Positions 30,926 to 38,625 of a stretch of 47,611 bases of DNA are shown here, piece by piece. Position numbers and translations under genes: made by a program. The stretch spans positions 1 to 47,611 of the forward strand of contig CACKSH010000012.1 in assembly GCA_902602765.1 (NCBI GenBank). The letters are read 5' to 3'. Position 1 is the stretch's first letter. Each line of letters begins with the position of its first letter. The DNA is from Paracoccaceae bacterium. GTDB lineage: Bacteria > Pseudomonadota > Alphaproteobacteria > Rhodobacterales > Rhodobacteraceae. The notes beneath the pieces were generated by a model. That model did no database searches, had not been told where the DNA came from, and worked only from the letters and a program-made list of their open reading frames with translations.

Positions 30926-31302
30926 TATGGGACCTCTTTAAGATTAACATCTACCACCTACACCATAGGCATACCTAGACGAGTTTAGTATTGTTGACTC
31001 TTCAAGTGCAACTGTGTTTTAACAACAGGGTTCTTATGGGACTGGGCGACTCCAGTTAATTCGTTTTGGGAGGACATTAATTGTAGAGTCGCCATTTTAA
31101 TTTTAGGTAAAATTTATTTCTGAGGTATTGTTTCCTGCTGCATTTGCAGCATTTGAGAACATTAATGCTTTATGTAGTCTTCTAAGCATAACCTTTTTCT
31201 TTTTTGTTATGCGCAAAATTTAACATATATAGCTGAAATTTTCATCATAAATTCGCTAAAAGCCTTTGCACAATAAAATTAAATCTCCTTACGCAAAGTC
31301 AA
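30926..31302. other. Non-coding stretch with hairpins before the sRNA
   Basis: No protein gene seen. Two hairpins stand out: TGCTGC-ATTT-GCAGCA (31136-31151), and GCATAAC (31186-31192) with GTTATGC (31206-31212), whose 13-nt loop is entirely pyrimidine (CTTTTTCTTTTTT). They may belong to a longer form of the RNA annotated next, or to its promoter region. A possible -10 box TAAAAT lies at 31274-31279. Confidence 0.45.
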
Positions 31303-31421
31303 CCTTGATTTGCGCTGCAATGCAGCATAATCAAGGATGTATAGGGCAGCTCCTCCCAATTTCTGCCCTTCATCTTTACTAAAAGCGCCAATGCTCCTCA
31401 GAACGGTTATTGGCGTTTTTT
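31303..31421 (+). ncRNA. Candidate trans-acting sRNA with anti-Shine-Dalgarno loop
   Basis: Three successive stem-loops ending in an intrinsic terminator. Hairpin 1 pairs CCTTGATT (31303-31310) with AATCAAGG (31329-31336), containing GCTGC-AAT-GCAGC. Hairpin 2 is GGGCAG (31344-31349) with CTGCCC (31363-31368) and the loop CTCCTCCCAATTT. Hairpin 3 is GCGCCAAT (31385-31392) with ATTGGCG (31409-31415) and six T, and its loop also has CTCCTC. CUCCUCCC in an open loop is the hallmark of alphaproteobacterial regulatory RNAs such as AbcR (alpha-r15) and the CcsR/cuckoo group, which block ribosome binding sites. The 5' end is uncertain; class assignment is inference. Confidence 0.68.
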
Positions 31422-31479
31422 ATATTCTGTAGTCGATGCTAAAATTGGCAAGGGTTAATGCATTAATGAGTTACTTATA

Positions 31480-31899
31480 CTAAGGGACAATACTATACAG
31501 CGTTTTAACCTGCTCAGACCCACTCACTCGATATATACTCATAAACCCAAGTTTAGAAAACATACTCGCGTAATTTCCTGAAACATCGCGGCGAAACAAA
31601 CTCTGATGATTTTTTAAGCCTTCCATTGTATCATATCTTTCAACAATCACATAATATACGTGATCACCAATAGGGTTTCCTTTTGTTATGGTCAGGCTGT
31701 CCAGACCTAACGCCTCGTCCCCCATTGGATGGGTCTCTTTGATCCAGTTACCCCATTCAATTAATCCTTTCTCCACGTCACCAACTTTACTCAGTGGGAC
31801 TTTCAACACGGCGCCCCAATTTGTAGTTGGAATGTCTGATGCTAAACCAGCTTGGCCAAATCCAATAATGCACGCAGCTATGAGTAAAATTTTTTTCAT
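31480..31899 (-). CDS. Secreted alpha/beta-barrel-like protein
   Basis: A 139-residue protein with a signal peptide (ILLIAACIIGFGQAGLAS). The mature portion WGAVLKVPLSKVGDVEKGLI, YYVIVERYDTMEGLKNHQSL and FMSIYRVSGSEQ fits the same ferredoxin-like fold as the cytoplasmic set of this window, here sent to the periplasm. AAGGAAAACCTT precedes the ATG. Function unknown. It is convergent with the sRNA terminator region, which could also end its transcript (the hairpin followed by TTTT on the minus strand). Confidence 0.65.
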   Translation of the reverse strand: MKKILLIAACIIGFGQAGLASDIPTTNWGAVLKVPLSKVGDVEKGLIEWGNWIKETHPMGDEALGLDSLTITKGNPIGDHVYYVIVERYDTMEGLKNHQSLFRRDVSGNYASMFSKLGFMSIYRVSGSEQVKTLYSIVP

Positions 31900-32031
31900 A
31901 AGGTTTTCCTTTTCCTAGAAACATCAAAATTACTCCACAAATGAGTAGGTCTACTCAAGTATATTATCTGTACTGCATTAGTGGTAACTTTACCCTCACC
32001 TCAAATCACACTACCCCTGCTTACTCACAAA

Positions 32032-32070
32032 GGCACTTATTTGGATCAGGTCATGTGCTACTCGCGTAGC
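32032..32070 (+). repeat. 39-nt upstream element, copy B
   Basis: Starts GGCACTTATTTGGATCAG and ends GCTAC-TCGC-GTAGC. 31 of 39 positions equal copy D, and the flank upstream (CTCACAAA) is also shared with D. Ends 100 nt before the ATG at 32171. Confidence 0.72.
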
Positions 32071-32170
32071 GTTTTATCTACTATGATTTCAGTAGTACTA
32101 AATCTGGACTATGAAGAGCGTTTCACAAATACTATCTGTTCTCCATGATTTAAACCTGAAAGGAATGAAT

Positions 32171-32632
32171 ATGAGAAAAATATTAATAGCTTTTGCCGTT
32201 CTACTAACGCCATCTTTGGCTCAAGCTGGTGGTCACTCTGGACTAGGTGGAACTGGGACGGGAATAACTGTTGATAATGAAGTAATGGAAGGCAAGACAG
32301 GAGTTCTGATAAAAAATACTACCAGCGATGTGTGGACGTGGGATAATCCACCTGAAGGGTTCCACAAGGCTACAGCAGCGACCTGCACGCAATTTCTAAC
32401 TTTTGCAGTAGGCCAAGAACAGCCAGTAGGATTCGTAGCGACATGTATGTCCGTTGATCCTGATGGCGATGTTTCGGTTAGCTTACTGACACCACACCCA
32501 GAAGGAGCATTAATCACTCAGACTTCTGGTACTGGAAAATGGGAGGCTTACACCGGGGTAAAATGGATTGGTGGAACGGATATTCAAATAGACGCCAATA
32601 CATCCACCTACTCTTGGACGGCAACAGACTAA
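32171..32632 (+). CDS. Secreted protein of unknown function
   Basis: A 153-residue protein from ATG 32171, with AGGA six nt upstream; the frame from 32111 runs through repeat-linked sequence and is not used. Signal peptide ILIAFAVLLTPSLAQA, cleavage before GGH. The mature part is beta-rich: a Gly/Thr-rich start, SDVWTWDNPPEGFHKATAAT, CTQFLTFAVGQEQPVGFVAT and TGKWEAYTGVKWIGGTDI. The order recalls beta-barrel or allene-oxide-cyclase-like proteins but I do not recognise it. Two cysteines (AATCTQ, ATCMSV) may pair. Ends at a strong hairpin. Confidence 0.65.
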   Translation: MRKILIAFAVLLTPSLAQAGGHSGLGGTGTGITVDNEVMEGKTGVLIKNTTSDVWTWDNPPEGFHKATAATCTQFLTFAVGQEQPVGFVATCMSVDPDGDVSVSLLTPHPEGALITQTSGTGKWEAYTGVKWIGGTDIQIDANTSTYSWTATD

Positions 32633-32642
32633 AAAAGCAAAG

Positions 32643-32667
32643 AGCGAGCGGGCTCAGCCTGCTTGCT
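32643..32667. terminator. Long-stem terminator, probably bidirectional
   Basis: An 11-bp stem (AGCGAGCGGGC with GCCTGCTTGCT, two G-T pairs) around a TCA loop, 10 nt after the stop codon. The A-rich sequence before it gives CTTTTTT-like bases when read on the minus strand; the plus side has only a weak T-rich follow-up. Confidence 0.5.
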
Positions 32668-32845
32668 TAAATTAGTTATAATTTTGTTAGTCAGCATTAG
32701 CTTTTTCATAAACACAAGGATAGTTCTCAGTCCAAGCTCAAATTGGTCTAAACTGAACCTTTTTCATAAATTGTGATTTCGGGATAACTGGCGAAGTAAC
32801 AATTAAAGGTTTCGGCCCCGCCCCTTTTATCACAAACTTAGCATT

Positions 32846-32883
32846 TAATGTTCCCCCTGAGTTCAACCACAGTAGTTTGCAAG
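32846..32883 (+). repeat. Partial copy of the 117-bp direct repeat
   Basis: Matches the first 38 or so positions of the repeats at 36737 and 38943: AATGTTCCCCCTGAGTTC, then CACAG and GTTTGCA. Similarity stops after about 32885. The copy lies between the secreted-protein gene and the EamA transporter gene. Confidence 0.45.
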
Positions 32884-32948
32884 TTGTTAAAAATCTTGTT
32901 TTGTGTAGAAACTTAGCGAAATAGAAACTCAGATAAAGAGATAATTAT

Positions 32949-33866
32949 TTGAAGAAAAAAGACCATATTGATCTTTATGGAACGATAGCATTGATAGCCC
33001 TTTCTGCATTATTGGGAATAAATCATGTAGTTATTAAAGTTGTTAATTCCGGGCTCAATCCAGTCTTTTTTGCAGGATTGCGATCCGTGATAGCTTTCAT
33101 TTTTTTAGTGATTTACTTTAAAATCATGAATAAAAAGATGCTGTTTTCAAGGAATACAATGGCTATATCGATCTTAGCCGGAGTGATTTTTGCCTTAGAG
33201 TTTCTATTCTTGTTTTTGGCTCTAGATTTTACAACTGTGACACGCAACTCAATACTCTATTATTCCATGCCAGTCTGGATCACTGTTATAGGTCATTTTT
33301 TTCTCCCAAACGAAAAGCTAAGTTTTTTCAAAGCCCTCGGACTAATTTTCGCTTTTGCAGGTGTGGTGCTTGCCATCTCAGATAATCAGGAGCCGCTTTC
33401 TATTCACAATTGGCAACTAATCGGAGATTTTCTAGCCATAATGGCGGCAATTCTATGGGCAATGATCATCTATCTCGCAAAGGGCACAAAATTTAATGAA
33501 GTGCCTCCAGAAATGCAACTTGCCTGGATGCTACTGATCTCTGGCCCAATTTTATTAATAGCCTCCCCGTTTTTTGGTGAATTGGTTCGAGATTTTCAAA
33601 TGCTCCACCTTTGGGGGTTATTTTTTCAAAGCATAGTTGTTGTCGCCGGTGGTTTTTTATTCTGGCTGTGGTTGGTATCTGTTTATCCAGCATCCAGTGT
33701 TGCCAGTTTCTCTTTTTTAAGTCCTATTTTTACAATATTTTTTGGTTGGCTATTACTAAATGAAACATTAGATTTTTCATTTACTCTAGCCGCATTTTTA
33801 GTGGTATTTGGTTTAGTCTGTATCAATAAAAAAAATCCAGAAAAGCCCCCTGACCTACAAGATTGA
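32949..33866 (+). CDS. EamA-family (DMT) transporter
   Basis: A 305-residue ten-helix membrane protein of the drug/metabolite transporter superfamily. First EamA repeat: LIALSALLGINHVVIKVVNS, GLRSVIAFIFLVIYFKIMNK and FLFLALDFTTVTRNSILYYS. Second repeat: LIGDFLAIMAAILWAMIIYL, and YPASSVASFSFLSPIFTIFF followed by GWLLLNETLDFSFTLAAFLV. TTG start, with AAGAGA upstream. Distinct from the EamA gene at 7025. Substrate unknown. Stands between two repeat copies. Confidence 0.9.
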   Translation: MKKKDHIDLYGTIALIALSALLGINHVVIKVVNSGLNPVFFAGLRSVIAFIFLVIYFKIMNKKMLFSRNTMAISILAGVIFALEFLFLFLALDFTTVTRNSILYYSMPVWITVIGHFFLPNEKLSFFKALGLIFAFAGVVLAISDNQEPLSIHNWQLIGDFLAIMAAILWAMIIYLAKGTKFNEVPPEMQLAWMLLISGPILLIASPFFGELVRDFQMLHLWGLFFQSIVVVAGGFLFWLWLVSVYPASSVASFSFLSPIFTIFFGWLLLNETLDFSFTLAAFLVVFGLVCINKKNPEKPPDLQD

Positions 33867-34205
33867 TTGAAGGTGGATAAGAAAAAGAGATATCCAGTCA
33901 ATTTTTAGTTCCGACTAGGGAAAACCCACCCCCGCCAAATGGACAGCTGAGGTGGAGCGGTAATTACCGCTGATACGAGAGGTGATGTGGGGCATCAGTC
34001 GCACAAAGCTGTTGTAAATCTCTGAAATTGCTCAGGACTAGCGCCAGAAATACCTATAAAAAAAGGACAGAAATTGGTGGCGGTTTTATCAAACATACTT
34101 GAGCTTTAATCAAATAGCTTCGATTGGTTTTTTTAAACTAATAACGGTGTAAGACTAAATTTCATTTTTGGGAATACAATTATTTTTACACTGCCACGGT
34201 CAAAT
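33867..34205. other. Convergent intergenic stretch with perfect palindrome
   Basis: 340 nt between two converging genes. A perfect 16-nt palindrome, AGCGGTAATTACCGCT, lies at 33956-33971, and a small hairpin (TGATG-TGGGG-CATCA) stands near 33983-33997. No protein gene seen. The palindrome could be a protein binding site or a cruciform-capable end; nothing adjacent shows which. Confidence 0.4.
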
Positions 34206-35024
34206 TTACGCACTCTCTAGTGGTACTCCCTCAACAGTAATTCGATGCATGAGTCGTGTGTTTCCTGCGTAGTCAGCTGTAGCGTAATGTTGTACTAATC
34301 TATTATCCCAAATGGCAACCATACCCGGCTCCCAAACTACCCGCGCAGTAAATATTGGTTGTGTAACAAATATATACAAATATGATAACAGTGCAGAACT
34401 TTCCTCCCTACTCCAATTTTCAAAGTGAGTTGTAAAGTCACCATTCACATAAACACAAGGTTTATTAGTAACAGGATGCTTTATAATTACTGGATGCAAT
34501 ACGGGATCACGGAACGCATCTAAATTACTTTCTAAACCTACATTGCTCTCACTAAAACTGCTATCTGAATGCCAAGCCCGCAGACTAGTTAATATCTTTT
34601 TTAGACCTGGCGATAAAGCCTCATAAGCAGCTGCCATAGAAGCAAAGTGAGTATCACCGCCATAAGGAGGAAGCTGTCGGGCACTTAGAATAGAACACAT
34701 AGCAGGAGCAGCATCATAAGAATGATCTGTGTGCCAAGTTCCACCAAGAACCGCACTTTGCCCAGCAGACGTTCGCACTTCAGCAATCATTGGGTGACTA
34801 GCAACAGGAGTAAAGAAACGATTAACATTTATAGGTCCAAAAAATTCAGCTACACTTAAGTGGTTTTCTGGAGTTAAATGTTGATCTGGCAGAACTATAA
34901 CGCCATACTCAAATAAAGCGGATCGCATTTCTTCGAGATCTGACTTTGACGCGTTTAAAAGAGAAACGCCTTCAAGGCGTGCACCGCAGTGGCCCGACAT
35001 TTTTTTAATCTTCCAACTACCCAT
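34206..35024 (-). CDS. TauD/TfdA-type 2-oxoglutarate-dependent dioxygenase
   Basis: A 272-residue Fe(II)/2-oxoglutarate dioxygenase. The start at ATG 35024 (GGAC upstream) gives the normal opening WKIKKMSGHCGARLEGVSLL; a TTG at 35072 would add 16 unlikely residues. The iron site is WHTDHSYDAAPAMCSILSAR (H-x-D) plus the distal His in NRLVQHYATADYAGNTRLMH, where the final Arg after TRLMH binds 2-oxoglutarate. FALSE-free fold blocks GDTHFASMAAAYEAL and WEPGMVAIWDN agree with taurine/2,4-D-type enzymes. The substrate could be a sulfonate, an alkyl sulfate or an aryloxy acid. No transporter for such compounds is adjacent. Confidence 0.88.
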   Translation of the reverse strand: MGSWKIKKMSGHCGARLEGVSLLNASKSDLEEMRSALFEYGVIVLPDQHLTPENHLSVAEFFGPINVNRFFTPVASHPMIAEVRTSAGQSAVLGGTWHTDHSYDAAPAMCSILSARQLPPYGGDTHFASMAAAYEALSPGLKKILTSLRAWHSDSSFSESNVGLESNLDAFRDPVLHPVIIKHPVTNKPCVYVNGDFTTHFENWSREESSALLSYLYIFVTQPIFTARVVWEPGMVAIWDNRLVQHYATADYAGNTRLMHRITVEGVPLESA

Positions 35025-35334
35025 AATTCGTCCATTGTTCAGTAGAAATGTGCTCTGAAATCGATCGTTCAATTTATTATTGTAATTTCATTATAAATTT
35101 AACTAACAACAATTTATTTATACTGTCTAGATAACCTTAGATTTTAACCCTCATCCAATCATGTGTGACAATCTACCTATGATATTTATGACACTTTTAA
35201 CTCAGGCTAGCGCCTACAAATTTCCTTACAAAGTATTGATATTCGTTTGGAAATTTGACCGCCTTCCGCAAAGTAACTTTTGACAAATACAACCAGTTTA
35301 AATGATATAACATTGCAACCATATGGAGAAAAAA

Positions 35335-35607
35335 ATGTTTGTATCTTTTACTGATTGGGAATTTGACGGAAATGTAGATAATGTAGTTGAAGGCATCAAA
35401 GCGAATTGGGCTGAAATGCAGAAGTATGGCGCAGTAAATACACGTTGCACGGTTACTGGAGAAAATACTCTTAGAACTATGACGCTCTGGAGTAGCCAAG
35501 AATTACTTGAGGCAAACGTTGATACAATTAGAGGTTTAGCAACTGCGGCTTCTGGTATGACACCAACATCTGGAATGAAAGGTTCGCTTTTAGTCGAGCT
35601 TGATTAA
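35335..35607 (+). CDS. Small alpha/beta-barrel-like protein (paralogue of the gene at 22061)
   Basis: A 90-residue protein, ATG 35335 with GGAG about eight nt upstream. MFVSFTDWEFDGNVDNVVEG opens identically to the gene at 22061, and GAVN, TVTGE, RTMT, WSS and VELD match in register, around two thirds identity. Upstream, TGA-TATAAC (35303-35311) looks like an extended -10 box and TTGACA occurs at 35280-35285, though 20 bp apart. Duplication 13 kb away implies mobility or selection for dosage. Function unknown. Confidence 0.72.
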   Translation: MFVSFTDWEFDGNVDNVVEGIKANWAEMQKYGAVNTRCTVTGENTLRTMTLWSSQELLEANVDTIRGLATAASGMTPTSGMKGSLLVELD

Positions 35608-35734
35608 TTATTGCAGCGATACCCTACATGGGCCAGTGGAGGTGCCCTGGGTGTATATACTTGTGCTGCGCAACAGATAATTTATATTTTAATTGCAGTT
35701 TCATGGCTCACCATCGCAAAAGGAATGCTGGAGA

Positions 35735-36646
35735 ATGATTACACCCCGTGCATATTCACAGGTAGGTAATACACCTCTTATTAAATTAAATTTGCCTGAA
35801 GCTGATAATTGCGCATCAGTATGGCTAAAAATTGAAAGTGGCAATCCTACTGGATCCTTCAAAGATCGAATGGCTATTTCTGTAATAGGTAATGCCCTAA
35901 CCAGAGGTGACCTAACAGAAAAACAGACCGTCATTGAGTATACGGGCGGTAGTACGGGTTCTGCGCTAGCGTTTGCTTGTGCAAGTGCTGGCATTAATTT
36001 TATGGCCATATTCTCGGATGCCTTCTCAGATCTAAAACGGCGTACTATGGAAGCATTTGGCGCTGAAGTCATAACGGTGTCATCTCATGGTAGAGGTATT
36101 ACACCAGAACTAATTCAAGAAATGAAAGCTATTTGTGCGCACAAAGTACAAGTATTGGGTGGGTTTTATGCAGACCAATTCGGTTCAAAAGATGTTGTTC
36201 TTGGTTATGAGCCAATGGGAACAGAGATAGCAGGCCAAATTGATCAGAAAGTAGACTTATTTTGTGCATCCGTAGGTACAGGTGGTGCATTAATGGGAAC
36301 TTTAAGTGGTTTAAACGCATCAGGTTTATTCCCTAAAACAGTAGCTCTGGAGCCTTCACAATCGCCCCTATTGACTACAGGGAGGGGTGGCCCTCATAGA
36401 GTTGAAGGCATAGGTGTGGGATTTTATCCTCCATTTCTAGATGATCAAAAAGTTGACGATATTTTAGCTATCGATCAAGACGAAGCATTTGAAATGAGGA
36501 ATATTCTGGCAGTAAGGCATGGTATTTTTTGTGGGACTTCAACAGGTTTAAATGTTGTTGGTGCAATGAAACTTGCTAAAAAAATGTCACCACACGAAAA
36601 TGTGGTGACACTAGGTTGCGATAGTGGCCTTAAATATCTGAACTAA
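35735..36646 (+). CDS. Cysteine-synthase-family PLP enzyme
   Basis: A 303-residue fold-type II PLP enzyme. ATG 35735 follows AAAGGA; the frame from 35693 adds 14 poor residues. TPRAYSQVGNTPLIKLNLPE is the opening, the PLP lysine is in SGNPTGSFKDRMAISVIGNA, the phosphate-binding loops are EYTGGSTGSALAFACASAG and VGTGGALMGTLSGLNAS, and the ending TLGCDSGLKYL is typical. The GSTGS (rather than the plain GNTG) loop and the SGxKYL end are seen in CysK/CysM and cystathionine-beta-synthase-like proteins, so sulfhydrylase is the best guess; other beta-replacement reactions are possible. Alone on the strand, followed by the 117-bp repeat. Confidence 0.85.
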   Translation: MITPRAYSQVGNTPLIKLNLPEADNCASVWLKIESGNPTGSFKDRMAISVIGNALTRGDLTEKQTVIEYTGGSTGSALAFACASAGINFMAIFSDAFSDLKRRTMEAFGAEVITVSSHGRGITPELIQEMKAICAHKVQVLGGFYADQFGSKDVVLGYEPMGTEIAGQIDQKVDLFCASVGTGGALMGTLSGLNASGLFPKTVALEPSQSPLLTTGRGGPHRVEGIGVGFYPPFLDDQKVDDILAIDQDEAFEMRNILAVRHGIFCGTSTGLNVVGAMKLAKKMSPHENVVTLGCDSGLKYLN

Positions 36647-36736
36647 GGTAATCTGTATTCTCAGCAAAGCTCTGCGCGCTTAGTAACCTAACCGCTGCTA
36701 GTTTTTTCCCCCACCCCTTAATCTACTGAAGGTGAG

Positions 36737-36853
36737 GTAAAATGTTTCCCCTGTGTTTCCCCACAGAAGTTTGCATCCTATGCTAGATCTGCTAACCTAT
36801 TGATTTTATTGGCACCTTAAGACGGACTTACACCCCAACCTACTATTTAAGAA
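36737..36853 (+). repeat. 117-bp imperfect direct repeat, copy 1
   Basis: Roughly 80% identical to 38943-39060, with one indel. Shared runs include GTAAAATGTT, ATTGATTTTATTGGCACC and AAGACGGACTT. On the minus strand copy 2 contains a T-arm-like GGTTCAAGTCC that is decayed here. The two copies bracket the NAPE-PLD-like gene and two small genes (about 2.1 kb). Confidence 0.6.
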
Positions 36854-36900
36854 TTAGCTGCTCTCTTATCGCAAGCATCTGAGTTATATTCCTAAAATAA

Positions 36901-36939
36901 GGCGTTTATTTAGATTGCGTGCTTTGCTACCGACGCAGC
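36901..36939 (+). repeat. 39-nt upstream element, copy C
   Basis: Starts GGCGTTTATTT and ends GCTAC-CGAC-GCAGC (one mispair in the stem). Same length and spacing as copies A, B and D. Ends 91 nt before the ATG at 37031. Confidence 0.65.
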
Positions 36940-37030
36940 TAATCCAGTCGCGATACATGATATTTTCTGATTTTGTTGTCAACTTTTACTAACCGTTCTA
37001 ATTTAACTATATTAAACAAGGCAGACCAAG

Positions 37031-38083
37031 ATGTATCGCTTAATCTTAGTCATATTAATATCTGCTTTAACTGCTTGCGGCTCTTCGATGGATTATTATC
37101 ATTCTCCCAATTTCAATTCGAGCTTAAATCGCTTTCGGCATCCTGATGGTGACCCAAGCGTTAAAAAACCGTCTGAACTTTTTGCGATAATTAGAGAATT
37201 CTCTAAACGAAAATACGATCAATCTGCACAAAATGGTTTTCCTGTTGCGTTCTCAAAACAGGATGAATTATCAACATTTTCCGAAAGTGTGATGTGGATA
37301 GGGCAATCGACGATACTATTAAATCATAAAGGTTTGACGATACTAACCGATCCTCAATTCTCAAATAGAGCATCGCCACTGTTTTTTGGTGGCCCAAAAA
37401 GAGTAACTCCCACACCGTTTAAGATAAAAGACTTACCAGATATTGACTTAGTTTTAATAAGCCATAATCACTACGATCACCTAGATCGTTCTAGCATAAG
37501 AGATTTGATCAAGCATCAACCGTCAATACAATTTATGGTTCCGCTGGGCCTAGCGCCTAAGCTTCGCAAATGGGGTGCTGTCGATGTTATAGAATTAGAC
37601 TGGTGGCAAGCTATTAAATTTGAGGACGTGGAGATACAGCCAACTCCAGTACAACATTGGTCGAAACGTTCTTTGTTTGACCGTAACAAATCACTTTGGG
37701 CTGGATGGATGATAAAGTGGGATGATTTTTCATTCTACTTTGCCGGCGATAGTGGATATTCAGATGACTTTAAAGAAACAGCCAAAAAGCTAGGCAACCC
37801 AACACTAGCAGCAATTCCTATCGGTGCTTATGAGCCGCGCGACTTTATGAAAGCTGCTCATATGAACCCAGAAGAGGCTGTGAAAACATTTAATGATCTG
37901 GGAGCAAAATATGGAGTTGCCCTGCATTGGGGAACGTTCAAGCTAACGACGGAACGAATGGATGAGCCGCCAGAGCGTTTACTTCAGAGCCTAAAAGATC
38001 AAGAAATTTCTTCTGATAAATTTAGAGCGCTCGGTCATGGGGAAAAATGGGACGCACCCTTTTCTGAAAAAATGTACGAATAA
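37031..38083 (+). CDS. NAPE-PLD-like metallo-beta-lactamase-fold lipoprotein
   Basis: A 350-residue protein. A lipobox in ILVILISALTACGSSMDYYH directs lipidation at the Cys, so it is membrane-anchored outside the cytoplasm. The MBL domain has the metal motif LVLISHNHYDHLDRSSIRDL (H-x-H-x-D-H), the FAGDSGYSDDF block and the final His in VALHWGTFKL, the pattern of the N-acyl-phosphatidylethanolamine phospholipase D family (COG2220, L-ascorbate-lactonase-like). Substrate might be an acylated lipid or a phosphodiester. Complete in length. It follows repeat element C and lies within the 117-bp repeat pair. Confidence 0.88.
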   Translation: MYRLILVILISALTACGSSMDYYHSPNFNSSLNRFRHPDGDPSVKKPSELFAIIREFSKRKYDQSAQNGFPVAFSKQDELSTFSESVMWIGQSTILLNHKGLTILTDPQFSNRASPLFFGGPKRVTPTPFKIKDLPDIDLVLISHNHYDHLDRSSIRDLIKHQPSIQFMVPLGLAPKLRKWGAVDVIELDWWQAIKFEDVEIQPTPVQHWSKRSLFDRNKSLWAGWMIKWDDFSFYFAGDSGYSDDFKETAKKLGNPTLAAIPIGAYEPRDFMKAAHMNPEEAVKTFNDLGAKYGVALHWGTFKLTTERMDEPPERLLQSLKDQEISSDKFRALGHGEKWDAPFSEKMYE

Positions 38084-38204
38084 GATAATTACCTAGATCA
38101 AGGTCTAGACTTTTGCCCCCTACCTCTCGGGATGGTCCACATAGTCTACTAGTCCACAGGTAACCCTATCACCCCAACTCACAATACCTCTAGTCGCTCA
38201 CAAA

Positions 38205-38243
38205 GGCGTTTATTTGGATCAGTTGATTTGCTACAATCGTAGC
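38205..38243 (+). repeat. 39-nt upstream element, copy D
   Basis: Starts GGCGTTTATTTGGATCAG and ends GCTAC-AATC-GTAGC. It ends 24 nt before the ATG at 38268, the shortest distance among the four copies, and shares the CTCACAAA flank with copy B. Confidence 0.72.
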
Positions 38244-38267
38244 AACGCAATTTCAGGGAATTCGGTC

Positions 38268-38573
38268 ATGGCTCGATATATGTGGTGCGCCAATCACTCA
38301 TTCACTTCAATGGAGGATCTCAAGAAACATTTGGGGCGTGATGAGAAAGTAATGATTGATATTCTACCTCAACTTAAGAAAGCTGGTCTAACCGAAGCCA
38401 AACGCGGCATTCTTACAGAGGCAGAGGGTAAATACTATCATCAAGGCATTTTAATATTTAATGACAAAGCAGCATACGAGGCGTGCATGCAAATAATTAA
38501 CGATGCCGATTGGGATGATGAAATTCTGAAGAAAAACAGATATGAGACCTACATTTTAGATCATGAATTATGA
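38268..38573 (+). CDS. Small alpha/beta-barrel-like protein
   Basis: A 101-residue protein; ATG 38268 stands behind AGGGA, and the open frame before it runs across repeat element D. The order RYMWCANHSFTSMEDLKKHL, DILPQLKKAGLTEAKRGILT, YHQGILIFNDKAAYEACMQI and YETYILDHEL fits a ferredoxin-like fold. 'G-I-L-I-F-N-D-K-A-A-Y-E-A' is the typical strand-turn-helix step of such barrels. No paralogue in the window is close. It is followed after 52 nt by the FFFCHW gene, probably co-transcribed. Confidence 0.62.
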   Translation: MARYMWCANHSFTSMEDLKKHLGRDEKVMIDILPQLKKAGLTEAKRGILTEAEGKYYHQGILIFNDKAAYEACMQIINDADWDDEILKKNRYETYILDHEL

Positions 38574-38625
38574 GACTGAGGTTCTTAAAGATTAAATATT
38601 TTATACGAATATGTGAGGTGAATTA

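Noticed and set aside
36647-36736. Terminator after the cysteine-synthase-like gene
   Set aside because: A run of six T occurs near 36703-36708, but no stable stem stands directly before it.
27878-38243. Integron attC sites as an explanation for the 39-nt elements
   Set aside because: No RYYYAAC / GTTRRRY core pair is seen, the elements sit upstream rather than behind genes, and no integron integrase is present.
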